Shown here: in pieces, positions 35,450 through 46,063 of the stretch
How positions within the stretch are numbered: position 1 is the stretch's first letter
How the letters are laid out: each line of letters starts with the position of its first letter
Source of the DNA: Batillaria attramentaria
Lineage: Eukaryota > Mollusca > Gastropoda > Batillariidae
Assembly (NCBI GenBank): GCA_018292915.2
Contig: JACVVK020000296.1
Location: 123,501-187,500, forward strand
DNA length: 64,000 nt
Reading direction: 5' to 3'
Notes under the pieces: generated by a model
The model's database searches: none
What the model saw: the letters and a program-made list of their open reading frames with translations, nothing else
Told to the model about the DNA's origin: nothing
Position numbers and translations under genes: made by a program

Positions 35450-36111
35450 TGAAGAATCATATCTTGACGCCAGCTGCGTTGTGTGTGTGTGTGTGTCTGT
35501 ACTTACCGGAGACCGGGGACACACACGGGCAAATTTTTCCACAAATCGGGGACTTGTGTGTGTGTGTGTTCTTGTTGTTGTTGTTGTTTTAAATCAGGAA
35601 GCAGGCCCATTCCATCATGGTGCCTAAACCGTTTTAGAAGGAATTTTTCCTTCCTTTTTTCTCTTCCTTTTTTTATTTTTTGTATATTTTCGTATGCTGC
35701 TTCTGTCCTTCCTTCATCACTTTCCCAATTCTTTTCCATTTATCTTTCATTCATTTGCATGTTAAAAATACACATTTCATAATAATAATAATAATAACTC
35801 ACCAGGTGCAAGCTGTGCCGTCAGCCGCCCCCCCCCCCCTCTTTTTTAATGTTGTTTCCATAGTAATGGAAACAACATCGTAGGACGGGCTAAATTTTCC
35901 ACGTTCATGGGCAAGCATCTGTGGTACAAACGCACGTCACTGCCGATCTCCCGCAGAGACGATTTTGCAAGTGTAACTCTGACAATGACGTAAGAAAACG
36001 TGCGTCATCGATGCTGACATGTACGGTGCCCCGAACGTGCTTCTCCTCCTCAGTGAGTGCCGTCTGTGCGTATGTGTGCGTGCGTGCGTGCATGCGGCTG
36101 TGTGTGTGTGA

Positions 36112-36850
36112 ATTGTGTCCAGGCCCGTTTCTTCGAAAATACTCAACCGAATGGCTTCAAATTTGGGGTATCCAAATATATCAAAATGTTATATTAGAGC
36201 AACCAAGCGTGTGATGATTGCTTAAGTGATTTGGGAGTTATCGCCCTTTTGAGACAAGTTGGTTGTCTTTCGTGTACAGGCGTAATATTTATTTAAATCA
36301 CTCAATTTTTTTTGGGTTGGACTTCTAATGCTCGGGTCGTGAGTTCGATCCCGGCTGGGGCCAAATATTTGTGCTGGCTTTTTCATCGTTGCCCCGTCTT
36401 TGATATCACCCTATGTGGTGGAAAAGGACGTTAAACCCCCAAACACCCACCCACCCACTCAATTTTTTGGCAGTAGATAGCTTGAATACGGACTCTGAAC
36501 AGAGTCACTACTAGAAACTGGTCGCTCTTATAGTTTTCATGTAAACCGAGCCTGAGTTGACATTGCATGTGAACCCAGTTCAGATGCCTATTTCTCCGAA
36601 AATACTGAACCGATCGATTTCAAATTTGGGGTTTCTAAATGAATCAAGATTGTTGAATAGAATGCCCGATCCAGGTACGATTGCTCACATGATTTGCGAG
36701 TTATCGCCCTTTTCAGAAAGAGTGGCTTTCTGGCGTTTAAAGGCGTAATATTTACCTAAGCCGCTCCATTTTTTGGACATAGATAGCATGAATACGGACT
36801 CTCAGCTAAGTGAATTTTGGAGGTTGTCGCTTTTATACTTTTGGCGTAAG
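36112..36850. repeat. Diverged tandem duplication (about 300-bp unit) interrupted by a SINE
   Basis: 36120-36311 plus 36470-36560 resemble 36580-36850 in the same order: CGAAAATACTSAACCGA, TTCAAATTTGGGGT, GAGTTATCGCCCTTTT, GGCGTAATATTTA, GATAGCWTGAATACGGACTC and GTCGCTYTTATA. The unit has no recognised function. Confidence 0.75.
36312..36456 (+). mobile_element. SINE-A, 5'-truncated, with about 12-bp target duplication
   Basis: GGGTTGGACTTCTAATGCTC (anticodon loop CTTCTAA, tRNA-Arg-like), GAGTTCGATCCCGGCTGG, body and (CACC)n. ACTCAATTTTTT flanks it at 36300-36311 and 36457-36468. Confidence 0.92.
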
Positions 36851-38005
36851 CCGTACCTGATGAAAGTGCTGGTGAACACACTTTAGGTCTCTAAATCGCT
36901 CCTACTATACATAGATAATGAGCCTGGGGTGCCATAAAAAATATACAAAAAAAAAATTAGAAAAATTCACTGCAGCCGTTATCGTCAGTTGACTCGAAAA
37001 TTTGTACTCACAGCACATTTCCTCTGCAAGCCACACGCCTCACAAACACGCACGCGCACTGACGTAAAGTAAGTGTGTCATGTTTGATTGACGTGATGCT
37101 GTTTTTTCTTGGGGGTGTCTCGCCACTTTCTTTCCGAATTCCTCTGTTTGGAGACGTGGTGTATTTTACTTCTACTATGTCGCCATCTTCGTGCAATCGC
37201 AGAGAAGACACGGGATACAACACAATACAACTCCAATACTTTATGAACAGAATATGCACGGAGAACAAATTCATGAAAGAAGAAGAACCCAGAACGCTGT
37301 GCAGGGCTGCTTACGTACGGAACAGGTCAGATCTAGAACATTCCTCAACTTACTGGAAGGTTCGATATCTTTCCAAGGTGACGTAATCTACTGACGTTAC
37401 TGCACCAGCATGTTCTGGGATGGTCTAGAAATTATTTTGCATCGAAATGCAGTATCCTTTCGCGATCTCTACAACTTGACGTGTGGAAAGCGGGAATTTC
37501 AGTTGGTTTCGTTTTTGCCACTGACTCACACTCAGAAGCATAATGTGTGTGTGTGGGGAGGGGGGGGGGGGGTGCGTGCGTGCGCAAGGGTCTCTTCTCC
37601 GATACCAGTAAGCAATCGTCTGCCAGTCAGGTCTGCGGGAAGTAACTCTGTCAAAGGGGAACGACTTTATTACAAGAATTCATTCACCCATGTAGAACCT
37701 CGCATACGCCAAAACGTTTGTGACGTCAACCAGCTAGGCGAGCTCACAAACCTTTTTCACACACAATCCATGGTCCTGTGTCACCAAAGGATGGGTGTTG
37801 TGATTGCTAATTTTCACTATTCTTTTTTGTTCTTTTCTGCCCAACATTTTTTTTTTTAACACACAGTCCATGGTCTTTAGTCACCAAAGGATGGGTGTTG
37901 TGATAATTTTACTATTTTTTCTGGTCCTTTTCTCGCCCAACCTTTTTTTTTTTCCCGCGCCGTGTATGTCAGTACGTCCGCAGAGTTACCTTTTGTTTGT
38001 TTGTT
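36851..38005. other. Intergenic, with a 100-bp tandem duplication at 37757-37955
   Basis: CACCAAAGGATGGGTGTTGT occurs twice, about 100 bp apart, with a T-rich end after each. A (G)n run lies at 37557-37572. No gene is recognised. Confidence 0.5.
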
Positions 38006-38017
38006 GAAGTTATGTCC

Positions 38018-38121
38018 CATTTGTTTATGTCCTGAAGAAGGCGTAAGCCGAAACATCGACCTGTGCCGTCCTTTGTCAAAGTTAAGTGGTTTCTGTCCCT
38101 TTTGTGTCGCTTTTATTTGCT
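38018..38121 (-). mobile_element. Second copy of the 17514-17642 retroposon-like element
   Basis: ATTTGTTTATGTCCTGAAGA to TGTGTCGCTTTTATTTG, nearly identical to the reverse complement of 17514-17610. It lacks the GATGAATAA tail. Confidence 0.75.
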
Positions 38122-38493
38122 CATGTGTTTGGGTTTACTTTCTTTATGTCAGCATGCTTGATGTCAGAGAGCTTGCGTTCCGGCGTGTGCGCGCGGGCTG
38201 CATACATGACACAACGACTACGACTGTGACTACAGCAGGTCATTGAATGGAAACAACATACTGGGCTGGTGGCCATCTTGGTGTTTTTTTTTTTTTTTTC
38301 TTCCTCTTTTTTAACGTGTACATGAGCCTTTTTAGTCATCAGTAAGACAAAGTATATATATCATTAATAATACTTATAAATACTTAATGAGCATAAACAA
38401 GAAAAGCTTATAATAATGCTCATGGTGAAACAAACAGTGTAACAGTATTGCTATGACAGACTAAATTAATCCTAGAATGTGATATATTAACAC

Positions 38494-38531
<38 letters not shown>

Positions 38532-40125
38532 CTGTGTGTGTGTGTGTGTACTCACAAAACATAAAATAAAATAAAGCAAAATGAATATAAAAAAGAAATA
38601 AAACATTTTAAAAATGAAATTTCCGCTAGGCTGCGCTAGACACTGTTAAGGAGGTATCAGTATCCCTATTGCGTGGTCGGAACAGTTATTCTTGCTGAAG
38701 CGCTTGTCAGTAACCGATGTTTTAATCCATTCTTTCTTCGAAAAGACCACACATGGCAAGGAAGTTATCGAATGTAAACAAAATCCACGCCTGGAGCATG
38801 CGCATCGAAGAGATTTCCCCAAGCTTAAAATAGAGTGTCGGGTTAGCAGCTACACGTTTTAACCTTGACTTCTGCGTCGCGCTAAATCGCTCCCTCTAGC
38901 CTCGGAATAGCTAGTCTGGGTTAGGCCTCAACCGAGGGTTGAATTAACCTCGATGTTTACATGCGGGCCCTGGTTGTAAAACATATTCACACGGCATGTA
39001 TGCTGCACTACTTGGTTTTCCAACACATAATTTTATGTATTCACTCTTGTCTTGGGTACAAATTTTATTATTCTTGCCTTATCTGTATGGTTTGATTATG
39101 CGCAGATTACGAAATTTGTACAATTCCTTCGTTTGCTCTATGCATTGTTATTTTTTATTGTTTTGGGGGCCCGTGTGGCCTATCTAGCAAAATGTGTTGT
39201 CCCTATCGCTTTGCCTTCACTGTTTTAAGTGTACGTATCTTCAGACTAATATTTATTTTGACGATGATTCTGGCCAGATCACAAAACGTACCCTGTAAAA
39301 CCCAATAATTATTGTTCAGCACTTGGTTAAAATTTATTTGTCTATGTTTGGCTTTTTTCTCGTAGAAATAACATGTCTAAAATATCTTCCAGCGGGGACT
39401 TCGTAGTGATGTTACTGAAATTTCTTCAGACCTCTTATGATTATTTTTTCCAGACATGTCTTCTTTCAGTTCCCTTTAATTTTTTAGGTGTGTTACAGCT
39501 ACTTATTAAAGACAATGCATCTGTCAATGCTTATTTTGCGTAACTAATATTGCGTCAGCTATTCTTGCTGTGTGTAATTGTGCTTTAGTGTGAGCATTTC
39601 GATGAACTAAATTAGGTTTACTATAGGCGATAAACGGGGACTATCTGCATGTTCAGTCATAGACACATATAAAGCAGTGAGAGTTTATTTTGGGGGCAAT
39701 GAAGACAAAATTGTACTTTCTAATCCTCTTATATACTTATTTATTCCTTATTCCTCGATTTAGAACGAACAGAGCTTATTATTATCATGTCGCCTATTAT
39801 TATTAAATACAGCTGGTTAACAGAATATGTTCGTATTGTTTTTTAATGAGAGCAGAAAAAAAATATTTGGTAAAATTGAATATTTTCGTATTTTCCCCCT
39901 CTCTTTTCCATGTCTTTTGGGGGTCGTTTATAAATGAGTATTTACGGTAATCTTTGTTAATGCTGGGAATCAGTCTATCACTACAGCTTGTGAAGTCTGT
40001 GACAAACCGCATTTATAGGGTTTTCATTAATTATTTGTTTGCAGTTTTTAAAAATGTTTTTTCATGTGTAGTGCTAGCTGTTAACTAGTGTTTTAGACAG
40101 GTAGCACTGTACTGGATTCTATCCC
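38122..40125. other. Intergenic, AT-rich, no gene recognised
   Basis: A T-run lies at 38285-38300, (GA)n at 38496-38529 and (GT)n at 38534-38550. The right inverted repeat of the possible 4.1-kb element is at 38880-38981. Beyond it, AT-rich sequence without coding signal. Confidence 0.5.
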
Positions 40126-42028
40126 AGTCGTACATACTTACTTAGGCCCCTGGCTCCAAGTGGAGCATAGGCCATCAACAACCCTTCGCCATCGCACTCT
40201 GTTCTGGGCTATTTTTGCCACTCCAGTCCAGTTGGTCCCCTGCTTATATAGCTCTGCCTCAGTGTCCCGCCTCCAGCTGTTGCGAGGCCGGCCTCTCTTC
40301 CTTTTCCCCTGCGGGTTCCATGTCAGGGCTTGGCGTGTGGTGCTGGATGCTGGCTTCCTGAGGGTGTGTCCAATCCAGCCCCACTTCCTCCGCAGTATCT
40401 GCTTGGCCCCGCTCGCTCCCACAGCTCTTCGTTCCGGATCTTCTCTGGCCATCGGATGTTGAAGATGCGCCTCAAACAGGTGTTGAGAAATGTCTGGATC
40501 TTCTGGTGCATCGTCTCCGTTGTCCTCCATGTTTCGCATCCGTAGAGCAGAACTGACTTCACGTTGGAGTTGAAGATGCTAAGCTTGGTTCTTATGCTGA
40601 CAACTTTGGATGCCCAGACGTTCTTCAGCATGACCATTGCTGCTCTTGCCTTGCCGATTCTGGCTGTGACGTCTCGGTCTGTGCCTCCCTGTCCATCAAC
40701 CACACTCTCCGGGTAGACACAAAAAAAAAAAAAAAAATCTACCTCCCTGATGGGCTCTCCACCGACTGTGACTGGTGTGTCGGCAGTGGTGTTGATCTTC
40801 ATCAGCTCGGTTTTCCTCCTGTTGATCTTGAGCCCTGTTCCAGCTGGTGTGGCTTCCAGGCAAGTAGTCTTGTCCTGCATCTGGCTGTGGCTGTGAGACA
40901 AGAGCGCCAGGTCGTCCGCAAAGTTGAAGTCATCCAGCTGCGTCCAGAGTGCCCACTGTATCCCGTTTTTCCTGCCTGTTGTAGTGGTCTTCATAATCCA
41001 GTCGATGACCAGGAGGAAGAGGAACGGGGACAACAGGCATCCCTGGCGGACTCCGGTCTTCACCTTTCACCGAAGCTTTCTGACAACTGGCCGGCATGGG
41101 CAGTCCTGCAGCTCATGTCTTGGTAGGTGCACTGGATCAGGGAGATGATCTTCCCGGGAACTCCATAGTGCCTTAGCAGCTTCCACAGCGCCTCTCTGTC
41201 TATACTGTCGAAAGCCTTCTCATAGTCTATGAAGGGGGGAGTTCCACTCCAGTGACTGCTCAACAATGATGCGTAGGCTGGCGATCTGGTCAGCGCAGGA
41301 CCTGTTCCTGCGAAAGCCCGCCTACTGGTCTCGGAGCATGGGGTCGACTGCCTCCCTTATCCTCTCCAGTAGAATTCTGTTGAGAGCCTTGCCTGGCGCT
41401 GACTGTATAGTGACGGGAGCATGATCCCTCGGCAGTTGCTGCAGTCCCTGAGGTCCCCTTTCTTTGGCAGCTTGATGACGATCCCTTTTTTTCCACTGGG
41501 CTGGCACCTCTTCCTTCTCCCAGATCTTGCTGAATAGGCTATGCAGCATGTTGACGGCTGTGTCTGTGTCTGCTTTGATGGCTTCTGCTGGTATCTCATC
41601 CGGCCCTGCAGCTTTCCCCTTTCTCAGTGTCATGATGGCTTTCCTGATCTCCGCCTTAGAGGGCTTCTCGCAGTTGATGGGCTGTTCTGTCTCTGCTGGT
41701 GGGATGTCTGGTGGTGTTTCAGAGATGGGGCGATTTAACAGCTCCCTGAAGTGTTCTGCCCATAGCTTCAGCTGTTCCTCAGTTGTTGTCAGTGGGTGTC
41801 CGTTCTTGTCCTTCACTGGTTTGTCTGTCTGCCGAAATTTGCCCGCAAGCTTCTTGGTCACCTGGTACAGGTCTTTTAGATTCCCTTGTCGGGCTGCTTC
41901 CTCTGCTTGACTGGCCAGGTTGTCGATGTAGTCCGTCTTGTCCTTCCTGGTGCTCCTCTTTACTTCTCTGTCAGCTGCTGTGTATTCTTCTTGTGCCTTT
42001 GTCTTAGCTTTATCCCAGTCTACCTAAC
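40126..42028 (-). pseudogene. RTE-like LINE reverse transcriptase relic, 5'-truncated
   Basis: On the minus strand a continuous order of reverse transcriptase blocks is spread over four frames. 41861-41322 has KAAGPDEIPAEAIKADTDTA, 41266-41060 has FIDYEKAFDSIDREALWKLL, 41063-40323 has TGVRQGCLLSPFLFLLVIDW and the catalytic FADD, and 40539-40138 has a C-terminal KWGWIGHTLRKP and GKRKRGRPRNSWRRD. An A-run at 40723-40737 and several frameshifts break it. The 3' end GGCCTAAGTAAGTA at about 40130 is a short simple tail. The RTE-type assignment rests on motif style only. The endonuclease half is missing here, but a related half stands at 58398-59466. Confidence 0.85.
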
Positions 42029-43473
42029 ATTTTCACGTGCGGGAAAATGCCTATGCACGGCTATAGTGTTCGCTGAGTTGTACTCAAAAAGCGAGACTGT
42101 TGTAACACAGGTAGACCTGAGTAGTTGTCAGCTTACGAAGTGAGCAGTTGTGACAAAGATTGTGCGCAGTCCTACTGTTGACCGGTGGAGGGAACAGGTC
42201 TTTTTTCCCACCCGGCTTCTTTTGTGTTCCGTATGCCATAGCGCTACAGGTATGTTTGACTTTTGAATATTGTTTGCCTATTTCAAGACCAAGTGGATTG
42301 TTTGATAACCTATGTGTATAACCTGATGCCAGTATGATGTATGTCTGATTTAGTTCTGAATGTTGAACTTCTCGATTTGTTACTTAAATGAGAGAATTTT
42401 TGTAGGATGTTTGAAGTTCATCCTTGTGAGGACAAAACCGTTGTGAGAATATGGTTTGAGGTTGATTATGATGATATAAGTTTGAACTGTTTGATTTTGT
42501 ATTGGTACTTGGTAACTGGAAGGTGAATTTGTTGATAATTTCTGATCTCAATTCATAATTGGAATTTTTTAGATCGATGTCAGATGTTATTGTTGTTGAA
42601 ATGGAACTTTGTTCAGGATCAAAGTTAGTTTATGGAGAAGAAATACTATCCGAGATAGTGGTAGTAATTACGGGTTAATATTGTAAAAGAACGACGCCGG
42701 AGACCCGGTGAGCTGACCGCATAGTATCATGTCCGCCTAATCAGCGTACACGACACCATGTTTGTCTACTATTGTCTGCCCTGTCGTTGTGGAGCTTAAA
42801 GGCAGCGGCGTGTGCTTGTTTCCCTTGAGGTCACGTGCAGCCATCCAGTCGAGCGCTGTGTCAAGGTGGAGCTGTCCCTGAGTCTGATGGGGTACACCAT
42901 CCACAGCGTATTATATGTGTGAAGGTGTCTGCGGTCCAGCATTGTTCCAGTCACTTCAAGAAGAAGTGCTTCCAGTCGTTACTCATTCCAGGAGAAGGTG
43001 AATGAAGATTTGATTCTCCAGAATTCCCAGAGGAATCGTCTGGACTCACGTGTATATAGTTTCTACCCAAGACCAACAAGTGCCAAGCCTGCAGCATCGC
43101 TTCGACCAAGCTTGTTGAGTTCATCTTGCTTACTTCACTTTGTTATCCATTTCCATTTGTGTGTAGTGGCTTATGTCCTCGTTGTAGTATTAATTTCATA
43201 TTCGGGCACATGCCCTTAGAATAACTGATGTGCTTGTGAAATTGGAGACTTCTGCTTTATCAGTTGTGGAATTTGTTAAGCCTTAGAACTACTTATTAAT
43301 ACGTGTGATTGTCCGATTGTTTTTGTGTATAAAAGGTCTCAGTCAAAAGAATAATTATTTGCTTGTGTGTATGAAAGGGAGTGAATAACGTTTGCATGTG
43401 TGCCTTTCTGAATGTCTGTGATGTGAAAGCGGAGTGAAAGTGTGAGACCCGCATTACAAATTCAAGATTGTGC

Positions 43474-43529
<56 letters not shown>

Positions 43530-43836
43530 ATTTAGTTTCTCTTTGTAAACATTGCTACGCTTGATTCAGTTTCTCTTTATACATTTATCGTGGTGGAAAA
43601 GACAATGACTAGTTTTAAGAAGAAAGATCGCCGAATCCAAACAAGAACGTCTTTACAGCGGTCATTATTTTTTTCCATTTTCTTCATTACAAACCGGGTG
43701 GGGGGTACGTTTATATTTTGTTGCTAGTAGTCACCAGTTCTAACTTGTCATTGTTTTACATATTGGAAAAAGTAGAGTGATCCCAGAGGAAGGAAAACGT
43801 GCATCCCACATCAAATTTCTTGAACTCTTCATTGCT
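42029..43836. other. Intergenic, nothing recognised
   Basis: A (GT)n(GA)n tract lies at 43474-43524. Short open frames have no family resemblance. No element ends were seen. Confidence 0.45.
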
Positions 43837-44096
43837 CAGTTGTGACCCGTTCTCACAAAAGGGACCATAAGTCGAAAATTATCAATTTTGAGATATGTAT
43901 ATCACTGCAGTCTATTGGTTATGCAGTTTAATTCAATATAAGAATGAAAGCTGTACTACTAAAATTGACAGAGATATCAGCAGTTGAAGTTGGCTACTCT
44001 CAAGGCGGCATTAGTGACCCCGGCACTCTTTTCGCCTGTAGCGGCGTTCGGCCTAGGGGGACTTACGGTCCTTTTCGCGAGAACAGGCCACAATTG
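43837..44096. mobile_element. MITE, 260 bp, with 37-bp terminal inverted repeats
   Basis: Left end CAGTTGTGACCCGTTCTCAC then AAAAGGGACCATAAGTC. The right end read on the minus strand is CAATTGTGGCCTGTTCTCGC then GAAAAGGACCGTAAGTC. No ORF. The superfamily is not certain because no clear target duplication is visible. Confidence 0.75.
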
Positions 44097-44767
44097 AAGT
44101 AGGGGACTTTAAATGCCTTTTTCTAATTAAGCACAGCATTAACTGCTACGGGGGTAGGGTACCAAGTAGCCAGATATGACGGCCACAGTGTACACAGCGG
44201 TTTTTTGTTGTTGTTGTTGTTTTTGTTTGTTTGTTTTGTTATTTACCAACTTTTAAAGCAGACGCTTTGCTCTTACGTATTACTAGCCAATCCGCAGTGG
44301 TCCTTTTGGCTGTGAGTGGTAATGAGGGGAATCCGTATTGTGACTGGGTTCAAATAATTATTGACTATACACAGCAACGATTACAAATGACGCCGCTGGA
44401 GCAGGTATTGTGCACACACTTCAAGTTTGACTACTGATATGTTAAACCAAACACCCTGCGGTGGTCCAACGAAATGACCAGAGATTTGCCTGCAGCGGTC
44501 CGCAGGTATCAAAGTTTCCATTTTCCATATAGACGCCAATTCAATTACTGATGGGGACCGGGCTGACATATTACGCTGCTGCAGCTGCTACGATTGACAG
44601 ATCATGTGCAGACGCTCATCGTGCTTTAGAGAAATGGCCGGTCCAGCATCCCAAAAATACTATTAAGATACCTTTTTGCTTGAAATTCTAACGCACTCAT
44701 TAAATGTCTGACATTTTCATTAATTCCTGTCTTAGGGTACATATACAGAAATTAGACTATATATATA
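44097..44767. other. Intergenic, nothing recognised
   Basis: (TTG)n/(GTTT)n at 44205-44238. No coding signal. Confidence 0.4.
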
Positions 44768-44900
44768 TATAGTCGAACACGCTTAAGTCGAATTCGCAGG
44801 GGAAATGGATTTTCGTTCGACGTATCCGAAGTTTGACTTATCCGTGATGACGGATAAGGTCGAATTTCGACTCTAGCTTCGAGTTAAGCGAGTTGCACCT
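44768..44900 (+). mobile_element. Possible pogo/Tigger-like terminal sequence
   Basis: After a TA repeat, AGTCGAACACGCTTAAGTCG is followed by repeated TTCGACGTATCCG and TTGACTTATCCGTG motifs, the style of pogo-group ends. Related motifs recur at 50480-50570 but not as a clean inverted end, so the element is not delimited. Confidence 0.35.
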
Positions 44901-45069
44901 TCCCCCCCCCCCCCCCCCCCGAATCGGTTTGAAATATGAAATTTATTTTCCCTGGTCAACATGAGCTTACTGCTGCTGCGTTGGTATAGTTCGCCCCCTT
45001 GTGTCATTTGCACCTGCTGTAAATGCACTGCGACCGTCTGAACAACATAGCGATTGCATCAGTACCAAA

Positions 45070-45116
45070 AGGTAACCCCAACCCTAAATCTAAACCTAAC
45101 CCTACCTAACCCTAAA
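45070..45116. repeat. Degenerate telomere-like CCCTAA motifs
   Basis: AACCCCAACCCTAAATCTAA and CTAACCCTACCTAACCCTAA, next to the Ginger1 target site. Too short and irregular to be a real telomeric array. Confidence 0.55.
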
Positions 45117-45120
45117 CCGG

Positions 45121-45343
45121 TGTAGGATCCGGTCCGGTCCCCCCTCTGAAGTAGTCCCCCGGGGGACCAATTCGTGGCAAAAACTGCTCTATAATGGTCC
45201 CCCCTTAGACATCCAGCCTCGTTTTCGACTGGTCCCCCTGGGCGATTTTGGTCCCCCCTCGCATCCAAAATAGGCCCCCTCTCGAAGTGGTCCCCCTCTT
45301 TTCTAACCAATGTAGTCAGTATTTATTTTTAACTTTATTGTTA
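45121..45343 (+). repeat. Ginger1 left terminal inverted repeat
   Basis: 223 bp, rich in GGTCCCCC submotifs, with a CCCCCGGGGG palindrome. It matches the right TIR with only a few differences until TTAACTTTATTGTTA. A small indel lies near 45316, where the right TIR has extra bases. Confidence 0.95.
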
Positions 45344-45380
45344 TAGTGTGTGTCAACTCAGTAGAAAACGTGACTCTGGA

Positions 45381-45386
45381 TCTCTC

Positions 45387-45426
<40 letters not shown>

Positions 45427-45529
45427 CCCCCACACTTTCTCTCCTCCCCCCATCTCTCAAACACACACACACACACACATTATGCACGCACTCACGCACG
45501 CGTGCACACTCACTCACGCACGCACGCAC

Positions 45530-45600
<71 letters not shown>
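45381..45600. repeat. (CT)n and (CA)n tracts inside Ginger1
   Basis: (CT)n 45381-45424, then CA and GCAC-type runs, and a pure (CA)n at 45535-45600, all between the left TIR and the transposase gene. Confidence 0.9.
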
Positions 45601-45603
<3 letters not shown>

Positions 45604-45688
45604 CTCTTTCGTTATATGTATAATTATTTTCATTTTTGTACAGAGATGTTATTCAAGATGATCTTGAACTGGGTCAAGGTTACAGTGT

Positions 45689-45873
45689 CAAATCTAAACT
45701 TTTAAAAGTGATTTAACTTCGTAGATTTGCCGTTCTATGTAGCCTATACTTTTGTTTTTTATTTTCTCTTTTTTTTGTGGGATGAGAAAACGGTCGCCAC
45801 TAAAAAACAAAAGTATAGGCTACATAGAACGGCAAATCTACGAAGTTAAATCACTTTTAAAAGTTTAGATTTG
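45689..45873. other. Perfect 72-bp inverted repeat with 41-bp loop, subterminal in Ginger1
   Basis: 45689-45760 and 45802-45873 are exact reverse complements by eye (CAAATCTAAACTTTTAAAAG ... TATACTTTTGTTTTTT). The loop contains GTGGGATGAGAAAACGGTCG, which recurs directly after the right arm at 45897-45920. It is probably a replication-slippage or template-switch product, and might form a strong hairpin in the 5' leader. Confidence 0.93.
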
Positions 45874-45914
45874 TTTTCTCTTTTTTTTTTTTTTTTGTGG
45901 GATGAGAAAACGGT

Positions 45915-45994
45915 CGCCACGCTTCTTGACACGTCACGTGACTCGTGTCAAACATCGCCACGCTTCTTGACACGTCACGTGACTCGTGTCAAAC
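45915..45994. repeat. 40-bp tandem repeat, two copies, upstream of the transposase start
   Basis: CGCCACGCTTCTTGACACGT, then CACGTGACTCGTGTCAAACA, twice in a row. Each has a near-palindromic GACACGTCACGTGACTCGTG core with an E-box-type CACGTG. Confidence 0.9.
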
Positions 45995-46063
45995 ATGCCT
46001 ATAATTATAAGTACACGACAATTCATTCCGTCAACCAGTCTTCGTTTTTCATTGACTATCATC

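Larger units (their letters stand above)
34837..38981. mobile_element. Possible 4.1-kb element bounded by imperfect terminal inverted repeats
   Basis: The left end reads TTTTACACGGTCTGGGCACG then CATGCAAAACTCGAGGTTAA. The right end on the other strand reads TTTTACAACCAGGGCCCGCA then TGTAAACATCGAGGTTAA. Both sides go on with GCTAACCC/GGGTTAGC motifs. No transposase is recognised inside and no clear target duplication is seen. It may be a non-autonomous DNA transposon with later insertions, or two solo ends. Confidence 0.45.

Noticed and set aside
37962..38246. 94-residue frame with Cys-rich start
   Set aside because: It overlaps the 104-bp repeat also found inverted at 17514, where the frame is not kept.
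45070..45116. Interstitial telomere array
   Set aside because: Only a few irregular CCCTAA motifs in under 50 bp.
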